DNA of 64,000 nucleotides from positions 291,741 through 355,740 of the forward strand of contig NZ_LQIV01000034.1 of NCBI RefSeq assembly GCF_001500125.1. The letters are read 5' to 3'. This DNA is from Mycobacterium sp. IS-1742 (GTDB lineage Bacteria > Actinomycetota > Actinomycetes > Mycobacteriales > Mycobacteriaceae). Made by a program: the position numbers and the translations under genes. Under the pieces are notes generated by a model. It had not been told where the DNA came from, searched no databases, and saw only the letters and a program-made list of their open reading frames with translations. Positions 1-8,287 of this stretch are shown here, piece after piece (positions within the stretch are counted from its first letter, which is position 1; each line of letters starts with the position of its first letter).

Positions 1-2
1 CC

Positions 3-713
3 CTGATCTTCGACCTCGAGGCGTTGACCGACCTCGACGACGACGTGCACCGCGTGGTGTTCAACGCCGCGTTCGCCGCGCACGGCGTGCCCATCGAATG
101 GTCGCGGGCCCGGTACCGGCGGCTGCGGGTACTGCCCGACGAACGCCGTCGCGTGCTGGCCGAACTGCGCAACCACTGCGTGGGCCCGGAGTGCGACGTG
201 CTGATCGAACTGCTCGCCGACGAGATCTGCTCGACCAAGGCGATGATGTTCGACGAGATGGTGCTCGATGCGGGCGCGACCCCACGGCCCGGCCTCGACG
301 ATCTCGTCGGCGACGCCTTCGCCGCCGGCATCCCGGTCGCGGTCGTGACCGCCGGCCGGCGCGCCTGGGCCGAGCCGCTGGTGCGCCAGCTCGTGGGGGA
401 GGGGCAGGTCGAGACCATCGTCACCCGCGACGACGTGGCGGCGCCGGGGATCGACGCCTACCACCTCGCGATGACCGAACTCGGCGTCACCACCGACCGC
501 GTCGTCGCGCTGACCGGCACGCCGGCGGGCCTGCGCACGGCGACGGCCGCCGGGTTGGCGACCATCCTCGTCGGTCAGGACAGCGCACCGCGCGATGCGG
601 TGACGGCGCTGGCGGTGCGCGCCGACTACGCCGGCGCAGAGCCGCTGCGGCTCGCCACCTGCGAACGCCTCTACGCGCGCTCCACCGCTCGCCGGACCGC
701 GCCCGCGGCATAA
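3..713 (+). CDS. HAD-like hydrolase, catalytically degenerate, 5' end outside window
   Basis: The reading frame is open from the first bases of the window, so the true start lies upstream; TTG at 24 is only an internal codon. The fold resembles the HAD-IA/CbbY phosphatases: a FDLEALTD segment stands where the DxDGT nucleophile loop belongs, VAVVTAG fits motif II, and VVALTGTPAG sits where the acidic motif IV belongs. The second Asp of motif I is Glu, the usual Lys-Pro before Asp-x-Tyr is absent (APGIDAY), and the acidic EDS-type motif IV is lost. The nucleophile Asp itself is present. Known HAD enzymes need these residues, so I infer a weak or non-phosphatase role. The substrate cannot be named. 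Confidence 0.7.
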   Translation: MIFDLEALTDLDDDVHRVVFNAAFAAHGVPIEWSRARYRRLRVLPDERRRVLAELRNHCVGPECDVLIELLADEICSTKAMMFDEMVLDAGATPRPGLDDLVGDAFAAGIPVAVVTAGRRAWAEPLVRQLVGEGQVETIVTRDDVAAPGIDAYHLAMTELGVTTDRVVALTGTPAGLRTATAAGLATILVGQDSAPRDAVTALAVRADYAGAEPLRLATCERLYARSTARRTAPAA

Positions 714-767
714 CGGACCGTCGGCGTTCGAGGGGTTGCCGACGCCCCGCTGTTTATTGTTCTTCGA

Positions 768-1331
768 ATGGGTACGGACCGAACGCGCAACGCCCCGCAG
801 ACGCGCGCCGACATCCTCGCCGCGGCCAGGCGGCGCTTCGGTTCCGACGGCTACCAGGGCACCACGCTGCGTGCGGTGGCGGCCGACGTGGGCGTGGACC
901 CCGCGCTGATCATCCGGTACTTCGGCAGTAAGCAGGAATTGTTCGCCGAGGCAGCGGAATTCAGGATCGACCTGCCAGACCTGACCGCGGTCGCGGCCGA
1001 TCGGATCGCCGACGTGTTGCTGTCCCGCTTCTTCGCCGTGTGGGAGCAGGACACCACGTTCCTCGCGCTCCTGCGTGCCTCGATGACCAGTGAATCCGCC
1101 GCCGACGCGCTGCGCCACGTGTTCGCCACGCAGGTGGCACCCGCGCTCGCCGCCGTCACCCCGGACCATCCGGCCCAGCGCGCCGGTCTGATGGGCGCGT
1201 TCGTGATCGGCTTGGCCACCACCCGCTATGTGCTCGCCAACCCCGCGGTCGCCGACCTCGGCCGCGACGACCTGATGCGCTTCGCGCGTCCCGTCATCCA
1301 CCAACTCCTCCTGGGGCCCGTCTCCGACTGA
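768..1331 (+). CDS. TetR-family transcriptional regulator
   Basis: This 187-residue protein has an N-terminal TetR helix-turn-helix (about residues 12-58: TRADILAAARRRFGSDGY, then TLRAVAADVGVDPALIIRYF and the GSKQELF turn), followed by an all-helical ligand domain of normal length. The ATG at 768 follows an unusually AT-rich stretch for this genome (ctgtttattgttcttcga), which may hold its promoter. It lies 54 bp after the HAD-like gene and 80 bp before the polyketide synthase operon on the same strand, so it may control that operon; this is inferred from position only. The ligand is unknown. Confidence 0.9.
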   Translation: MGTDRTRNAPQTRADILAAARRRFGSDGYQGTTLRAVAADVGVDPALIIRYFGSKQELFAEAAEFRIDLPDLTAVAADRIADVLLSRFFAVWEQDTTFLALLRASMTSESAADALRHVFATQVAPALAAVTPDHPAQRAGLMGAFVIGLATTRYVLANPAVADLGRDDLMRFARPVIHQLLLGPVSD

Positions 1332-1411
1332 CGCCCTCCCCGACCCGGGCCCGCCTCCGCATTGAACGGCGTGACGCCGGAACCCGTTGTGGAGGTAGAG
1401 GGAGGATCGCC

Positions 1412-2464
1412 ATGAGTGTTGTCGCAGCTGTCCGCGGCGAGGTGCCGCCACATGGCTACACCCAGGAAGAGGTGACCGAGGCGCTGCTGGCGATCCCCGG
1501 GTACGGCGAGTACGCCGACAACATCCGCGCGTTGCACCGCAGCGCGAAAGTTGCCACCCGCCATACGGTTCTGCCGCTGGAGGAGTACGCCGGGCTGACC
1601 GATTTCGGCCGGGCCAACGACCTCTACATCGAACACGCCGTGGAACTCGGCGCCGCGGCGCTGACCGGTGCGCTCGACGACGCCTGCCTCGATCCGTCCG
1701 ACGTCGACCTGATCATGACGACCACGGTCACCGGCATCGCGGTGCCGCCGCTGGACGCCCGCATCGCCGCCTGCGTCGGCCTGCGTCCCGACGTCCGACG
1801 CCTCCCGCTGTTCGGGCTGGGCTGTGTGGCCGGGGCGGCAGGGGTCGCCCGGCTGCACGACTACCTGCGCGGGAACCCCGACGCGGTGGCGGTGCTGCTG
1901 GCCGTCGAGTTGTGTTCCCTGGTGTCCAAATCGGACCCGTCGATGGCGACGGTGGTGGGCAGCAGTCTGTTCGGTGACGGGGCTGCGGCGGTGGTCGCGG
2001 TCGGCGACCGACGAACCGGCGGCGCATCGGGCCCGGAGATCATCGACTCCCGCAGCCACCTCTATCCGGACTCGCTGCGGACGATGGGCTGGGACGTCGA
2101 CGCCAGCGGCTTTCGCCTCGTGCTGTCCCCGGACGTGCCGAAGGTCGTCGAACGCCATCTCGGCGACGACGTCGCGCGGTTCCTGCACGGCCACGATATG
2201 GAGGTCGACGACATCGCCACCTGGGTGAGCCATCCCGGCGGACCCAAGGTGATCGAGGCCATCACCGAGACCCTCGGACTCCCCGACGACGCCCTGGAGT
2301 TGACGTGGCGCTCGCTGGCCGAGGTCGGCAACCTCTCGTCGGCGTCGGTGCTGCATGTGCTGCGCGACACCATCGCCAAGCATCCGCCCACGGGCAGTCA
2401 CGGGCTGATGCTGGCGATGGGGCCGGGCTTCTGCTCCGAACTCGTGCTGCTGCGCTGGCGCTGA
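1412..2464 (+). CDS. Type III polyketide synthase (SrsA/Pks10-like)
   Basis: The 350-residue protein is a chalcone-synthase-fold polyketide synthase. The catalytic triad is visible: Cys138 in LFGLGCVAGAAG, His274 in WVSHPGGPK and Asn307 in EVGNLSSAS. Enzymes of this family condense a fatty acyl starter with malonyl units into alkylpyrones or alkylresorcinols. The next two genes, an isoprenylcysteine-methyltransferase-like protein and a FAD monooxygenase, match the order of the Streptomyces griseus srsABC phenolic lipid operon, so a methylated, hydroxylated alkylresorcinol or quinone is the likely product class. GGAGGAT just upstream supports the ATG at 1412. Chain length and starter cannot be read from sequence. 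Confidence 0.93.
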   Translation: MSVVAAVRGEVPPHGYTQEEVTEALLAIPGYGEYADNIRALHRSAKVATRHTVLPLEEYAGLTDFGRANDLYIEHAVELGAAALTGALDDACLDPSDVDLIMTTTVTGIAVPPLDARIAACVGLRPDVRRLPLFGLGCVAGAAGVARLHDYLRGNPDAVAVLLAVELCSLVSKSDPSMATVVGSSLFGDGAAAVVAVGDRRTGGASGPEIIDSRSHLYPDSLRTMGWDVDASGFRLVLSPDVPKVVERHLGDDVARFLHGHDMEVDDIATWVSHPGGPKVIEAITETLGLPDDALELTWRSLAEVGNLSSASVLHVLRDTIAKHPPTGSHGLMLAMGPGFCSELVLLRWR

Positions 2465-2467
2465 GCC

Positions 2468-2977
2468 ATGGTCTGGTATGTGCTGCTGATCGCCGCGGTC
2501 GCCGTCGAGCGGCTGGCCGAACTCGTTGTCGCCGAACGCAATCGGCGCTGGAGTCGACAGCGCGGCGGGGTGGAGTACGGGGGAGGGCACTATCCGGTGA
2601 TGGTGGTGCTGCACACCGGTCTGCTCGCCGGGTGCCTGCTGGAGGTGACCGCACTGCACCGGCCCTTCACCCCGGCGCTCGGACTCCCGATGCTCGCGCT
2701 GGTGGTCGTCGCGCAGGCCCTGCGGTGGTGGTGTATCACCACCCTCGGCCACCAGTGGAACACCAGGGTCATCGTGGTTCCCGGCGCGTCGCGGGTCACC
2801 GGCGGCCCGTACCGGCTGATCCCACATCCCAACTACGTCGCAGTGGTCGTCGAGGGTGTCGCGCTGCCCCTGGTGCACGGCGCCTGGATCACCGCGATCG
2901 TGTTCACCGTCCTCAACGCCGTGCTGTTGCGGACCCGCGTCCAGGTCGAGAACGCCGCGCTCGAGGGGTTGCGGTGA
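2468..2977 (+). CDS. Isoprenylcysteine carboxyl methyltransferase-like membrane protein (SrsB-like)
   Basis: This 169-residue protein is largely hydrophobic, with about four membrane segments. It carries the ICMT signature near its C-terminus (GPYRLIPHPNY, followed by a hydrophobic segment and a QVENAAL tail), which forms the S-adenosylmethionine pocket in the family. In the srs pathway the equivalent protein O-methylates the resorcinol ring. It starts three bases after the polyketide synthase stop, and its own stop overlaps the next start, so the three genes are almost certainly one transcript. The function is inferred from family and operon. Confidence 0.85.
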   Translation: MVWYVLLIAAVAVERLAELVVAERNRRWSRQRGGVEYGGGHYPVMVVLHTGLLAGCLLEVTALHRPFTPALGLPMLALVVVAQALRWWCITTLGHQWNTRVIVVPGASRVTGGPYRLIPHPNYVAVVVEGVALPLVHGAWITAIVFTVLNAVLLRTRVQVENAALEGLR

Positions 2978-3990
2978 TCGACCTGCTCGTCGCGGGCGGC
3001 GGGCCGGCCGGGCTGGCCACCGCGGTGCACGGCGCACGGGCCGGACTCGACGTCGTCGTCGTCGAGCGCCGCCCCGGCACGCTGGACAAGGCCTGCGGGG
3101 AAGGCATGATGCCGCACACCGTCGCGCATCTGGACCGCCTTGGCGTGGCGCCGCCGGGGATGCCGCTGCGCGGGATCGCCTACCTCGACGGGGACCGGCG
3201 CGTCGAGGCGGCGTTCCGGACCGGACCCGGGTGTGGGGTGCGACGCACCGTGCTGCACGCCGCGCTGCAGGACGCCGCCCGGTCGGCGGGGGTGCGGATC
3301 GTCGGCGGCGACGCCGGTGACATCAGCCAGGACGCGGTGTCGGTGCGGGCGGGCGAGTTCCGGGCCAGGTATCTCGCGGCCGCCGACGGCCTGCACTCAC
3401 CGATCCGACGGGCGCTCGATTTGGACCAGCCCAGCCGCGGTGCGCGCCGGTGGGGGATCCGCAGGCACATCCACACCGCACCGTGGAACGATCACGTCGA
3501 AGTCCACTGGGGTGCGCACAGCGAGGCCTACGTGACGCCGGTGGCCGACGACTGCGTCGGGATCGCGATCCTCAGCTCGTCACGCGGCGGATTCGACCGG
3601 CATCTCGCGGAGTTCCCCGCGCTCGCCGAACGGGTCCGCGGCCACGACCACGGGCCGGACCGCGCGGCGGGTCCGCTGCGGCAGAGAGCCCGAAGCCGCA
3701 CCGCCGGACGGGTGTTGCTCGTCGGGGACGCCGCCGGGTACGTCGACGCGCTCACGGGAGAGGGCATCGGGCTGGCGTTCGGCGCGGCGGAGCTGCTCGT
3801 GAAGTGCGTTGTGGCAGAACGCGTCGACGACTACGACCGTCGGTGGCGCGCGCTGACCCGCCGTTACCGGCTGCTGACCGAGGGTCTGGTCCGGGCCGGG
3901 TCGACTCCGTCCATCCGGCCACGCATCGTGCCCGCCGCCCGGGCACTGCCCGGCGTGTTCGCCGGCGTCGTGAACCGACTCGCGGCCTGA
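2974..3990 (+). CDS. FAD-dependent monooxygenase (SrsC-like)
   Basis: The GTG start at 2974 overlaps the previous stop in a GTGA arrangement and gives 338 residues. The FAD dinucleotide fold is clear at residues 6-14 (VAGGGPAGL), ending in an acidic VVVERR strand, and the second FAD motif is RVLLVGDAAGYVDALTGEG near residue 245. An aromatic-ring hydroxylase of the geranylgeranyl-reductase/PHBH type is expected. In srs operons the flavoprotein hydroxylates the alkylresorcinol to a quinol, which fits the order here. An upstream extension of the open frame to 2305 only covers the neighbouring genes and was not used. Confidence 0.87.
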   Translation: MIDLLVAGGGPAGLATAVHGARAGLDVVVVERRPGTLDKACGEGMMPHTVAHLDRLGVAPPGMPLRGIAYLDGDRRVEAAFRTGPGCGVRRTVLHAALQDAARSAGVRIVGGDAGDISQDAVSVRAGEFRARYLAAADGLHSPIRRALDLDQPSRGARRWGIRRHIHTAPWNDHVEVHWGAHSEAYVTPVADDCVGIAILSSSRGGFDRHLAEFPALAERVRGHDHGPDRAAGPLRQRARSRTAGRVLLVGDAAGYVDALTGEGIGLAFGAAELLVKCVVAERVDDYDRRWRALTRRYRLLTEGLVRAGSTPSIRPRIVPAARALPGVFAGVVNRLAA

Positions 3991-3997
3991 CGCCCGC

Positions 3998-4870
3998 TCA
4001 GCCCCGCAGGGTCTCGATGATCGCGCTGAAGTCCTTGTCGGCGTGCTCGGTCGCGAACTGTGCGTAGAGCTCGGCGGCGTGGCTGCCCAGCGGTGCGGAC
4101 GCACCCGTCGACGACACCGCGGCCATGGCCAGGCCGAGGTCCTTGTTCATCAGCGCCGTCGCGAATCCCGGCGTGAAGTCGTTGTTCGCCGGCGAGGCCG
4201 GAACCGGTCCCGGCACAGGGCAGTTCGTGTGCACCGCCCAGCAGTTGCCGGTCGCGCCGGTGATCACGTCGAACAGCGACTGCGCCGACAGGCCGAGCTT
4301 CTCGGCCAGGACGAACGCCTCACCGATGGCGATCTGCTGGACGGCGAGCACCATGTTGTTGCACAGTTTGGCGGCCTGGCCGGTGCCCGACGCACCGCAG
4401 TGAACGACCTTGCCCGCCATGGGGTCCAGCACCGGGCGGGCACGCTCGACGGCCTCGTCGTCACCACCGACCATGAACGCCAGCGTTCCCGCCGTGGCGC
4501 CCTTGACGCCGCCGGAGACCGGGGCGTCGAGCTGGGCGAACCCCTTCGCGGTGGCGGCGGCGTTGATCTCGCGTGCGTCGTCGACCGAGATGGTGGAGGT
4601 GTCGATGAACAGCGTGCCCGCCGCCACCGAGGGCAGCACCTCGTCGTACACGCTCTTCACGATCGCGCCGTTGGGCAGCGAGGTGATCACCACCTCGGCG
4701 CCGGCCACCGCGTCGGTGCCGCTGTCGAACGTGGCGATGCCGTTGTCCTCCGCGGCGGCGCGAAGCGCGGGCACCGGATCGAAACCCTGCACGGTGTGAC
4801 CGGCCTTGGCCAGGTTGGCCGCCATCGGCCCGCCCATGTGGCCCAGCCCGAAGAACGCAATCGTCGTCAC
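3998..4870 (-). CDS. mmsB: 3-hydroxyisobutyrate dehydrogenase
   Basis: The 290-residue protein begins with an NAD-binding Rossmann motif (FFGLGHMGGPMAANL) and has the family signature DAPVSGGVKGA at residues 116-126. The catalytic Lys168 lies in GTGQAAKLCNNM together with Asn172. It oxidises 3-hydroxyisobutyrate to methylmalonate semialdehyde in valine breakdown. The GTG at 4870 is preferred over an upstream frame because GGGAGG lies at the right distance and the Rossmann strand then begins at residue 3. It follows the acyl-CoA dehydrogenase by 13 bases and is the last gene of the mmsA operon. Confidence 0.94.
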   Translation of the reverse strand: MTTIAFFGLGHMGGPMAANLAKAGHTVQGFDPVPALRAAAEDNGIATFDSGTDAVAGAEVVITSLPNGAIVKSVYDEVLPSVAAGTLFIDTSTISVDDAREINAAATAKGFAQLDAPVSGGVKGATAGTLAFMVGGDDEAVERARPVLDPMAGKVVHCGASGTGQAAKLCNNMVLAVQQIAIGEAFVLAEKLGLSAQSLFDVITGATGNCWAVHTNCPVPGPVPASPANNDFTPGFATALMNKDLGLAMAAVSSTGASAPLGSHAAELYAQFATEHADKDFSAIIETLRG

Positions 4871-4883
4871 TGTGTCATCCTCC

Positions 4884-6050
4884 CTATGCCGATGCCCGCG
4901 CCCGGGCCGCTGCCGCTCGCCCGATGACGACCCGCATGATCTCATTGCTGCCCTCGAGGATTCGATGCACGCGAAGATCGCGGACGATCTTCTCCACGCC
5001 GTACTCCTTCAGGTAGCCGTAGCCGCCGTGCAGCTGCAGTGCCTGATCGGCCACCTCGTAGCAGGCGTCGGTGACGTAGCGCTTGGCCATCGCGCACAAC
5101 TCCACCTTGTCGGGGTGGTTCTCGTCGAGCGCGGATGCGGCCCGCCACAACATCAGCCGTGACGTCTGCAGGGCGGTGGCCATGTCGGCGAGGGTGAACC
5201 GAATGGTCGGTTCGTCGAGCAGGCTGCCGCCGAAGGCCTGACGGTCGGCCAGATAGGCCGCCGCCTTCTCGTAGGCCGTCTGCGCGCCGCCCAGCGAGCA
5301 GGCCGCGATGTTGAGACGCCCGCCGTTGAGCCCGTTCATCGCGATCCCGAATCCGCTGCCCTCGGCCTCGGTGCCGCCGAGCATGTTCTCGGCGGGCACC
5401 CGGGCGCCCTCGAACACGACCTGCGCCGTGGGCTGGGCGTTCCAGCCCATCTTCTGTTCCTGCGCGCCGAAACTGACACCGGGGGTGTCCTTTTCGACCA
5501 CGAACGCCGAGATGCCGCGCGGTCCTTCGCTGCCGGTGCGGGCCATCACCACGTACACGTCGGAACTGCCCGCGCCGGAGATGAACTGCTTCACCCCGTC
5601 GAGGACGTAATGGTCACCCTCGCGGACGGCCCTGGTGCGCAACGCACTGGCATCCGACCCCGCCCCCGGTTCGGTGAGGCAGTAGCTCGCGATGGCCTCC
5701 ATCGACGCCAGCCGCGGCACCCACGCCTTGCGTTGTTCCTCCGAGCCGTAGGTGTCCACCATCCACGCGCACATGTTGTGGATCGACAGGAACGCCGCGA
5801 TGGCCGGATCGGCGGCGGACAGCTGCTCGAAGATGCGCACCGCATCCACGCGCCGCAGCCCGCTGCCACCGACGTCCTCCCGGCAGTAGATCGCCGCCAT
5901 GCCGAGTTCGGCCGCCTCCCGCAGCACATCGGTGGGGAAGTGGTGGCTCTCATCCCATTCCGACGCGTACGGGGCCAGGCGTTTCTCGGCGAACGCGGCC
6001 GCCGTCTCGGCGATCACCCGCTCGTCGTCGTCGAGACCGAAGTAGTCCAT
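4884..6050 (-). CDS. Acyl-CoA dehydrogenase, probably isobutyryl-CoA dehydrogenase
   Basis: About 388 residues, normal for the family. It shows the N-terminal helical domain, the flavin and substrate motif CLTEPGAGSDASAL, and the C-terminal LHGGYGYLKEYGVEKIVRD followed by ILEGSNEIMR; the first Glu of EGSNE is the expected catalytic base. Its position between mmsA and mmsB makes oxidation of isobutyryl-CoA to methacrylyl-CoA the most likely role. A GTG at 6053 sits directly in front of the ATG at 6050, and either may be used. The start follows the mmsA stop within a few bases with no strong ribosome binding site, so translation is probably coupled. Confidence 0.92.
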   Translation of the reverse strand: MDYFGLDDDERVIAETAAAFAEKRLAPYASEWDESHHFPTDVLREAAELGMAAIYCREDVGGSGLRRVDAVRIFEQLSAADPAIAAFLSIHNMCAWMVDTYGSEEQRKAWVPRLASMEAIASYCLTEPGAGSDASALRTRAVREGDHYVLDGVKQFISGAGSSDVYVVMARTGSEGPRGISAFVVEKDTPGVSFGAQEQKMGWNAQPTAQVVFEGARVPAENMLGGTEAEGSGFGIAMNGLNGGRLNIAACSLGGAQTAYEKAAAYLADRQAFGGSLLDEPTIRFTLADMATALQTSRLMLWRAASALDENHPDKVELCAMAKRYVTDACYEVADQALQLHGGYGYLKEYGVEKIVRDLRVHRILEGSNEIMRVVIGRAAAARARASA

Positions 6051-6056
6051 CACCGA

Positions 6057-7577
6057 TTACTTCATGGTCGGGATGACGAACTCGGCGCCATCCTTGATGC
6101 CCGACGGCCAGCGCTGCGTGACGGTCTTGGTCTTGGTGTAGAACAGGATCGAGTGCGGCCCGTGCTGGTTGAGGTCGCCGAAGCCGGAGCGCTTCCAGCC
6201 GCCGAAGGTGTGGTAGGACACCGGCACCGGGATCGGGACGTTGACGCCGACCATGCCGACCTGGACCTTGGCGACGAAGTCGCGTGCGGTGTCGCCGTCG
6301 CGGGTGAAGATCGCCACGCCGTTGCCGTACTCGTGCTCGGTGGGCAGGCGCAACGCCTCCTCGTAGGTGTCGGCGCGCACGATGCACAGCACCGGGCCGA
6401 AGATCTCGTCGGTGTAGATCGACATGTCCGGGGTGACGTGGTCGAACAGCGTGGGGCCGATGAAGTAGCCGCCCTCGAGGCTGTCGTCGCCGAACTGCAT
6501 CTCGTCGCTGGCACGTTCGCGCCCGTCGACGACGGCTTCGGCGCCGGCCTCGACACCCTGGGTGATGTAGTCGCGGACCCGGTGGAGCGCGGCCTCGGTG
6601 ACCAGGGGGCCGTAGTCGGCCTTCGGGTCGAGGCTGTGGCCGACGCGCAGGTTGTTCACCCGCTCGACCAGCCGGTTGCGCAGCCGGTCCGCGGTCTCCT
6701 TGCCGACGGGCACCGCGACGCTGATCGCCATGCAGCGTTCACCGGCGCTGCCGTAGCCGGCACCGATCAGCGCGTCGACGGCCTGGTCGAGATCGGCGTC
6801 GGGCATCACGATCATGTGGTTCTTCGCGCCGCCGAAGCACTGCGCGCGCTTCCCGTTGGCGGTGGCGCCCGCGTAGATGTACTGGGCGATGTCGGAGCTG
6901 CCGACGAAGCCGACGGCCTGGATGACCGGATGCTCGAGGATCGCGTCGACGGCCTCCTTGTCGCCGTGCACGACCTGGAACACGCCCGCGGGCAGACCGG
7001 CCTCGATGAACAGTTCGGCCAGGCGCACCGGCACCGAGGGATCGCGCTCGGACGGCTTGAGGATGAACGCGTTACCGCAGGCCAGCGCGGGGCCCGCCTT
7101 CCACAGCGGGATCATCGCCGGGAAGTTGAACGGGGTGATGCCCGCGACCACGCCGAGCGGCTGGCGCATCGAGTAGACGTCGATGCCGGTGCCCGCGCCC
7201 TCGGTGTACTCACCCTTGATCAGGTGCGGGATGCCGATCGCGAACTCGATGACCTCGATGCCGCGCTGGATGTCGCCCTTGGCGTCGGGCACGGTCTTGC
7301 CGTGTTCGATGGACAGCAGCTCGGCCAGTTCCTCGATGTTCTGGTTCACCAGCTCGATGAAGCGCATCATCACGCGGGCGCGGCGCTGCGGGTTCCAGGC
7401 GGCCCACTCTTTCTGGGCCTCGGCGGCGCCCGCGACCGCGGCGTCGACGTCGGCGCGCGAGCCGAGTAGGACCTTGGCCTGCACCGCCCCGGTGCTCGGG
7501 TTCATCACGTCCGCCGTGCGGGTCGATTCGCCTGCGGTGCGCTTGCCGTTGATGAAGTGCTGGATCTGGTTGGTCAT
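6057..7577 (-). CDS. mmsA: Methylmalonate-semialdehyde dehydrogenase (acylating)
   Basis: The 506-residue aldehyde dehydrogenase has the catalytic Cys282 in AGERCMAIS, the NAD-binding GITPFNFP and KPSERDPSVP, and the GFVGSSDI turn. The RCMA context is typical of the CoA-dependent MmsA subgroup, which converts methylmalonate semialdehyde to propionyl-CoA at the end of valine catabolism. It is the first gene of the minus-strand operon mmsA-acyl-CoA dehydrogenase-mmsB, and a well formed palindrome lies just upstream of its start. Confidence 0.96.
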   Translation of the reverse strand: MTNQIQHFINGKRTAGESTRTADVMNPSTGAVQAKVLLGSRADVDAAVAGAAEAQKEWAAWNPQRRARVMMRFIELVNQNIEELAELLSIEHGKTVPDAKGDIQRGIEVIEFAIGIPHLIKGEYTEGAGTGIDVYSMRQPLGVVAGITPFNFPAMIPLWKAGPALACGNAFILKPSERDPSVPVRLAELFIEAGLPAGVFQVVHGDKEAVDAILEHPVIQAVGFVGSSDIAQYIYAGATANGKRAQCFGGAKNHMIVMPDADLDQAVDALIGAGYGSAGERCMAISVAVPVGKETADRLRNRLVERVNNLRVGHSLDPKADYGPLVTEAALHRVRDYITQGVEAGAEAVVDGRERASDEMQFGDDSLEGGYFIGPTLFDHVTPDMSIYTDEIFGPVLCIVRADTYEEALRLPTEHEYGNGVAIFTRDGDTARDFVAKVQVGMVGVNVPIPVPVSYHTFGGWKRSGFGDLNQHGPHSILFYTKTKTVTQRWPSGIKDGAEFVIPTMK

Positions 7578-7598
7578 GAGAAAGCCCCTCGCTCGAGA

Positions 7599-7637
7599 TA
7601 CTAGGACATCCTAGTAACTGGTCGGGGTCGTTGACAA
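7599..7637 (-). promoter_or_regulatory. Predicted mmsA promoter with palindromic operator over the -10
   Basis: A perfect inverted repeat with 8-bp arms and a 2-bp spacer (TACTAGGA-CA-TCCTAGTA) occupies 7599-7616. On the minus strand a TTGTCA (-35, 7632-7637) is separated by 18 bp from TAGGAT (-10, 7608-7613), so the palindrome covers the -10. A repressor bound here would block polymerase. The regulator is not identified; GntR or TetR types would fit a site of this form. Confidence 0.6.
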
Positions 7638-7656
7638 GGGGCTGGCGGGTCTTGAC

Positions 7657-7695
7657 GCCGAGACTGCCCGGACGCGCTCTGTCAGCAGTCTCGGC
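7657..7695 (-). terminator. Hairpin at the end of rmlC
   Basis: An 11-bp perfect stem (GCCGAGACTGC at 7657-7667 with GCAGTCTCGGC at 7685-7695) and a 17-base loop surrounds the rmlC stop codon. It lacks a clear T tract, as is common for mycobacterial terminators. It sits between the end of the rmlB-rmlC transcript and the mmsA promoter. Confidence 0.45.
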
Positions 7696-8287
7696 GCAGG
7701 GTGTCGACGTACGCGCGGCACGCGTCCCACGTCGGCAGCAGACCGGCCTCGCGGGCCTGGTCGAGGGTGGGCGCGGCGGCGTCGCGATCGGAGAGCACCG
7801 GCTCACCGTCGAACGGCCAGTCGATGCCCAGCGCCGGGTCGGTCGGCAGCACGGTGTGCTCACGGGCCGGGTCGTAACCCGTCGAGCACAGGTACATCAC
7901 CGTCGAATCATCCTGCAGCGCAAGGAAAGCGTGTCCCAGACCCTCGGACAGGTAGATCGTGCGGCGGTCGCGGTCGTCGAGCAGGACGGCATCCCACTCC
8001 CCGAACGTCGGCGAGCCCACCCGGATGTCGACGGCCACGTCGTACACCGCGCCGCGCACGCAGGTCACGTACTTGGCCTGCCCGGGCGGCACCGCCGCGA
8101 AGTGCAACCCCCGCAGGACCCCGGCCCGCGACACCGAACAGTTGGCCTGCCGGAGGTCGAGGCGGTGGCCGGCGAACCCGCTGAACTCCCGGTCGGTGAA
8201 CCACTCGAAGAACGACCCGCGCGCATCGGCGTGCACCGTGGGGGTGATCTCCCAGGCGCCGGGCACCGTCAACTCCCGGGCGGTCAC
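7682..8287 (-). CDS. rmlC: dTDP-4-dehydrorhamnose 3,5-epimerase
   Basis: The 201-residue cupin enzyme has the catalytic base His62 in RGLHFAAVP and the catalytic Tyr132 in VMYLCSTGY, at the same positions as in the characterised family. It makes the third step of dTDP-L-rhamnose synthesis; rhamnose links peptidoglycan to arabinogalactan in the mycobacterial wall. The GTG at 8287 overlaps the rmlB stop (GTGA), which fixes the start and implies coupling. The open frame continues upstream to 8800 but only through rmlB. Confidence 0.96.
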   Translation of the reverse strand: MTARELTVPGAWEITPTVHADARGSFFEWFTDREFSGFAGHRLDLRQANCSVSRAGVLRGLHFAAVPPGQAKYVTCVRGAVYDVAVDIRVGSPTFGEWDAVLLDDRDRRTIYLSEGLGHAFLALQDDSTVMYLCSTGYDPAREHTVLPTDPALGIDWPFDGEPVLSDRDAAAPTLDQAREAGLLPTWDACRAYVDTLRRDC

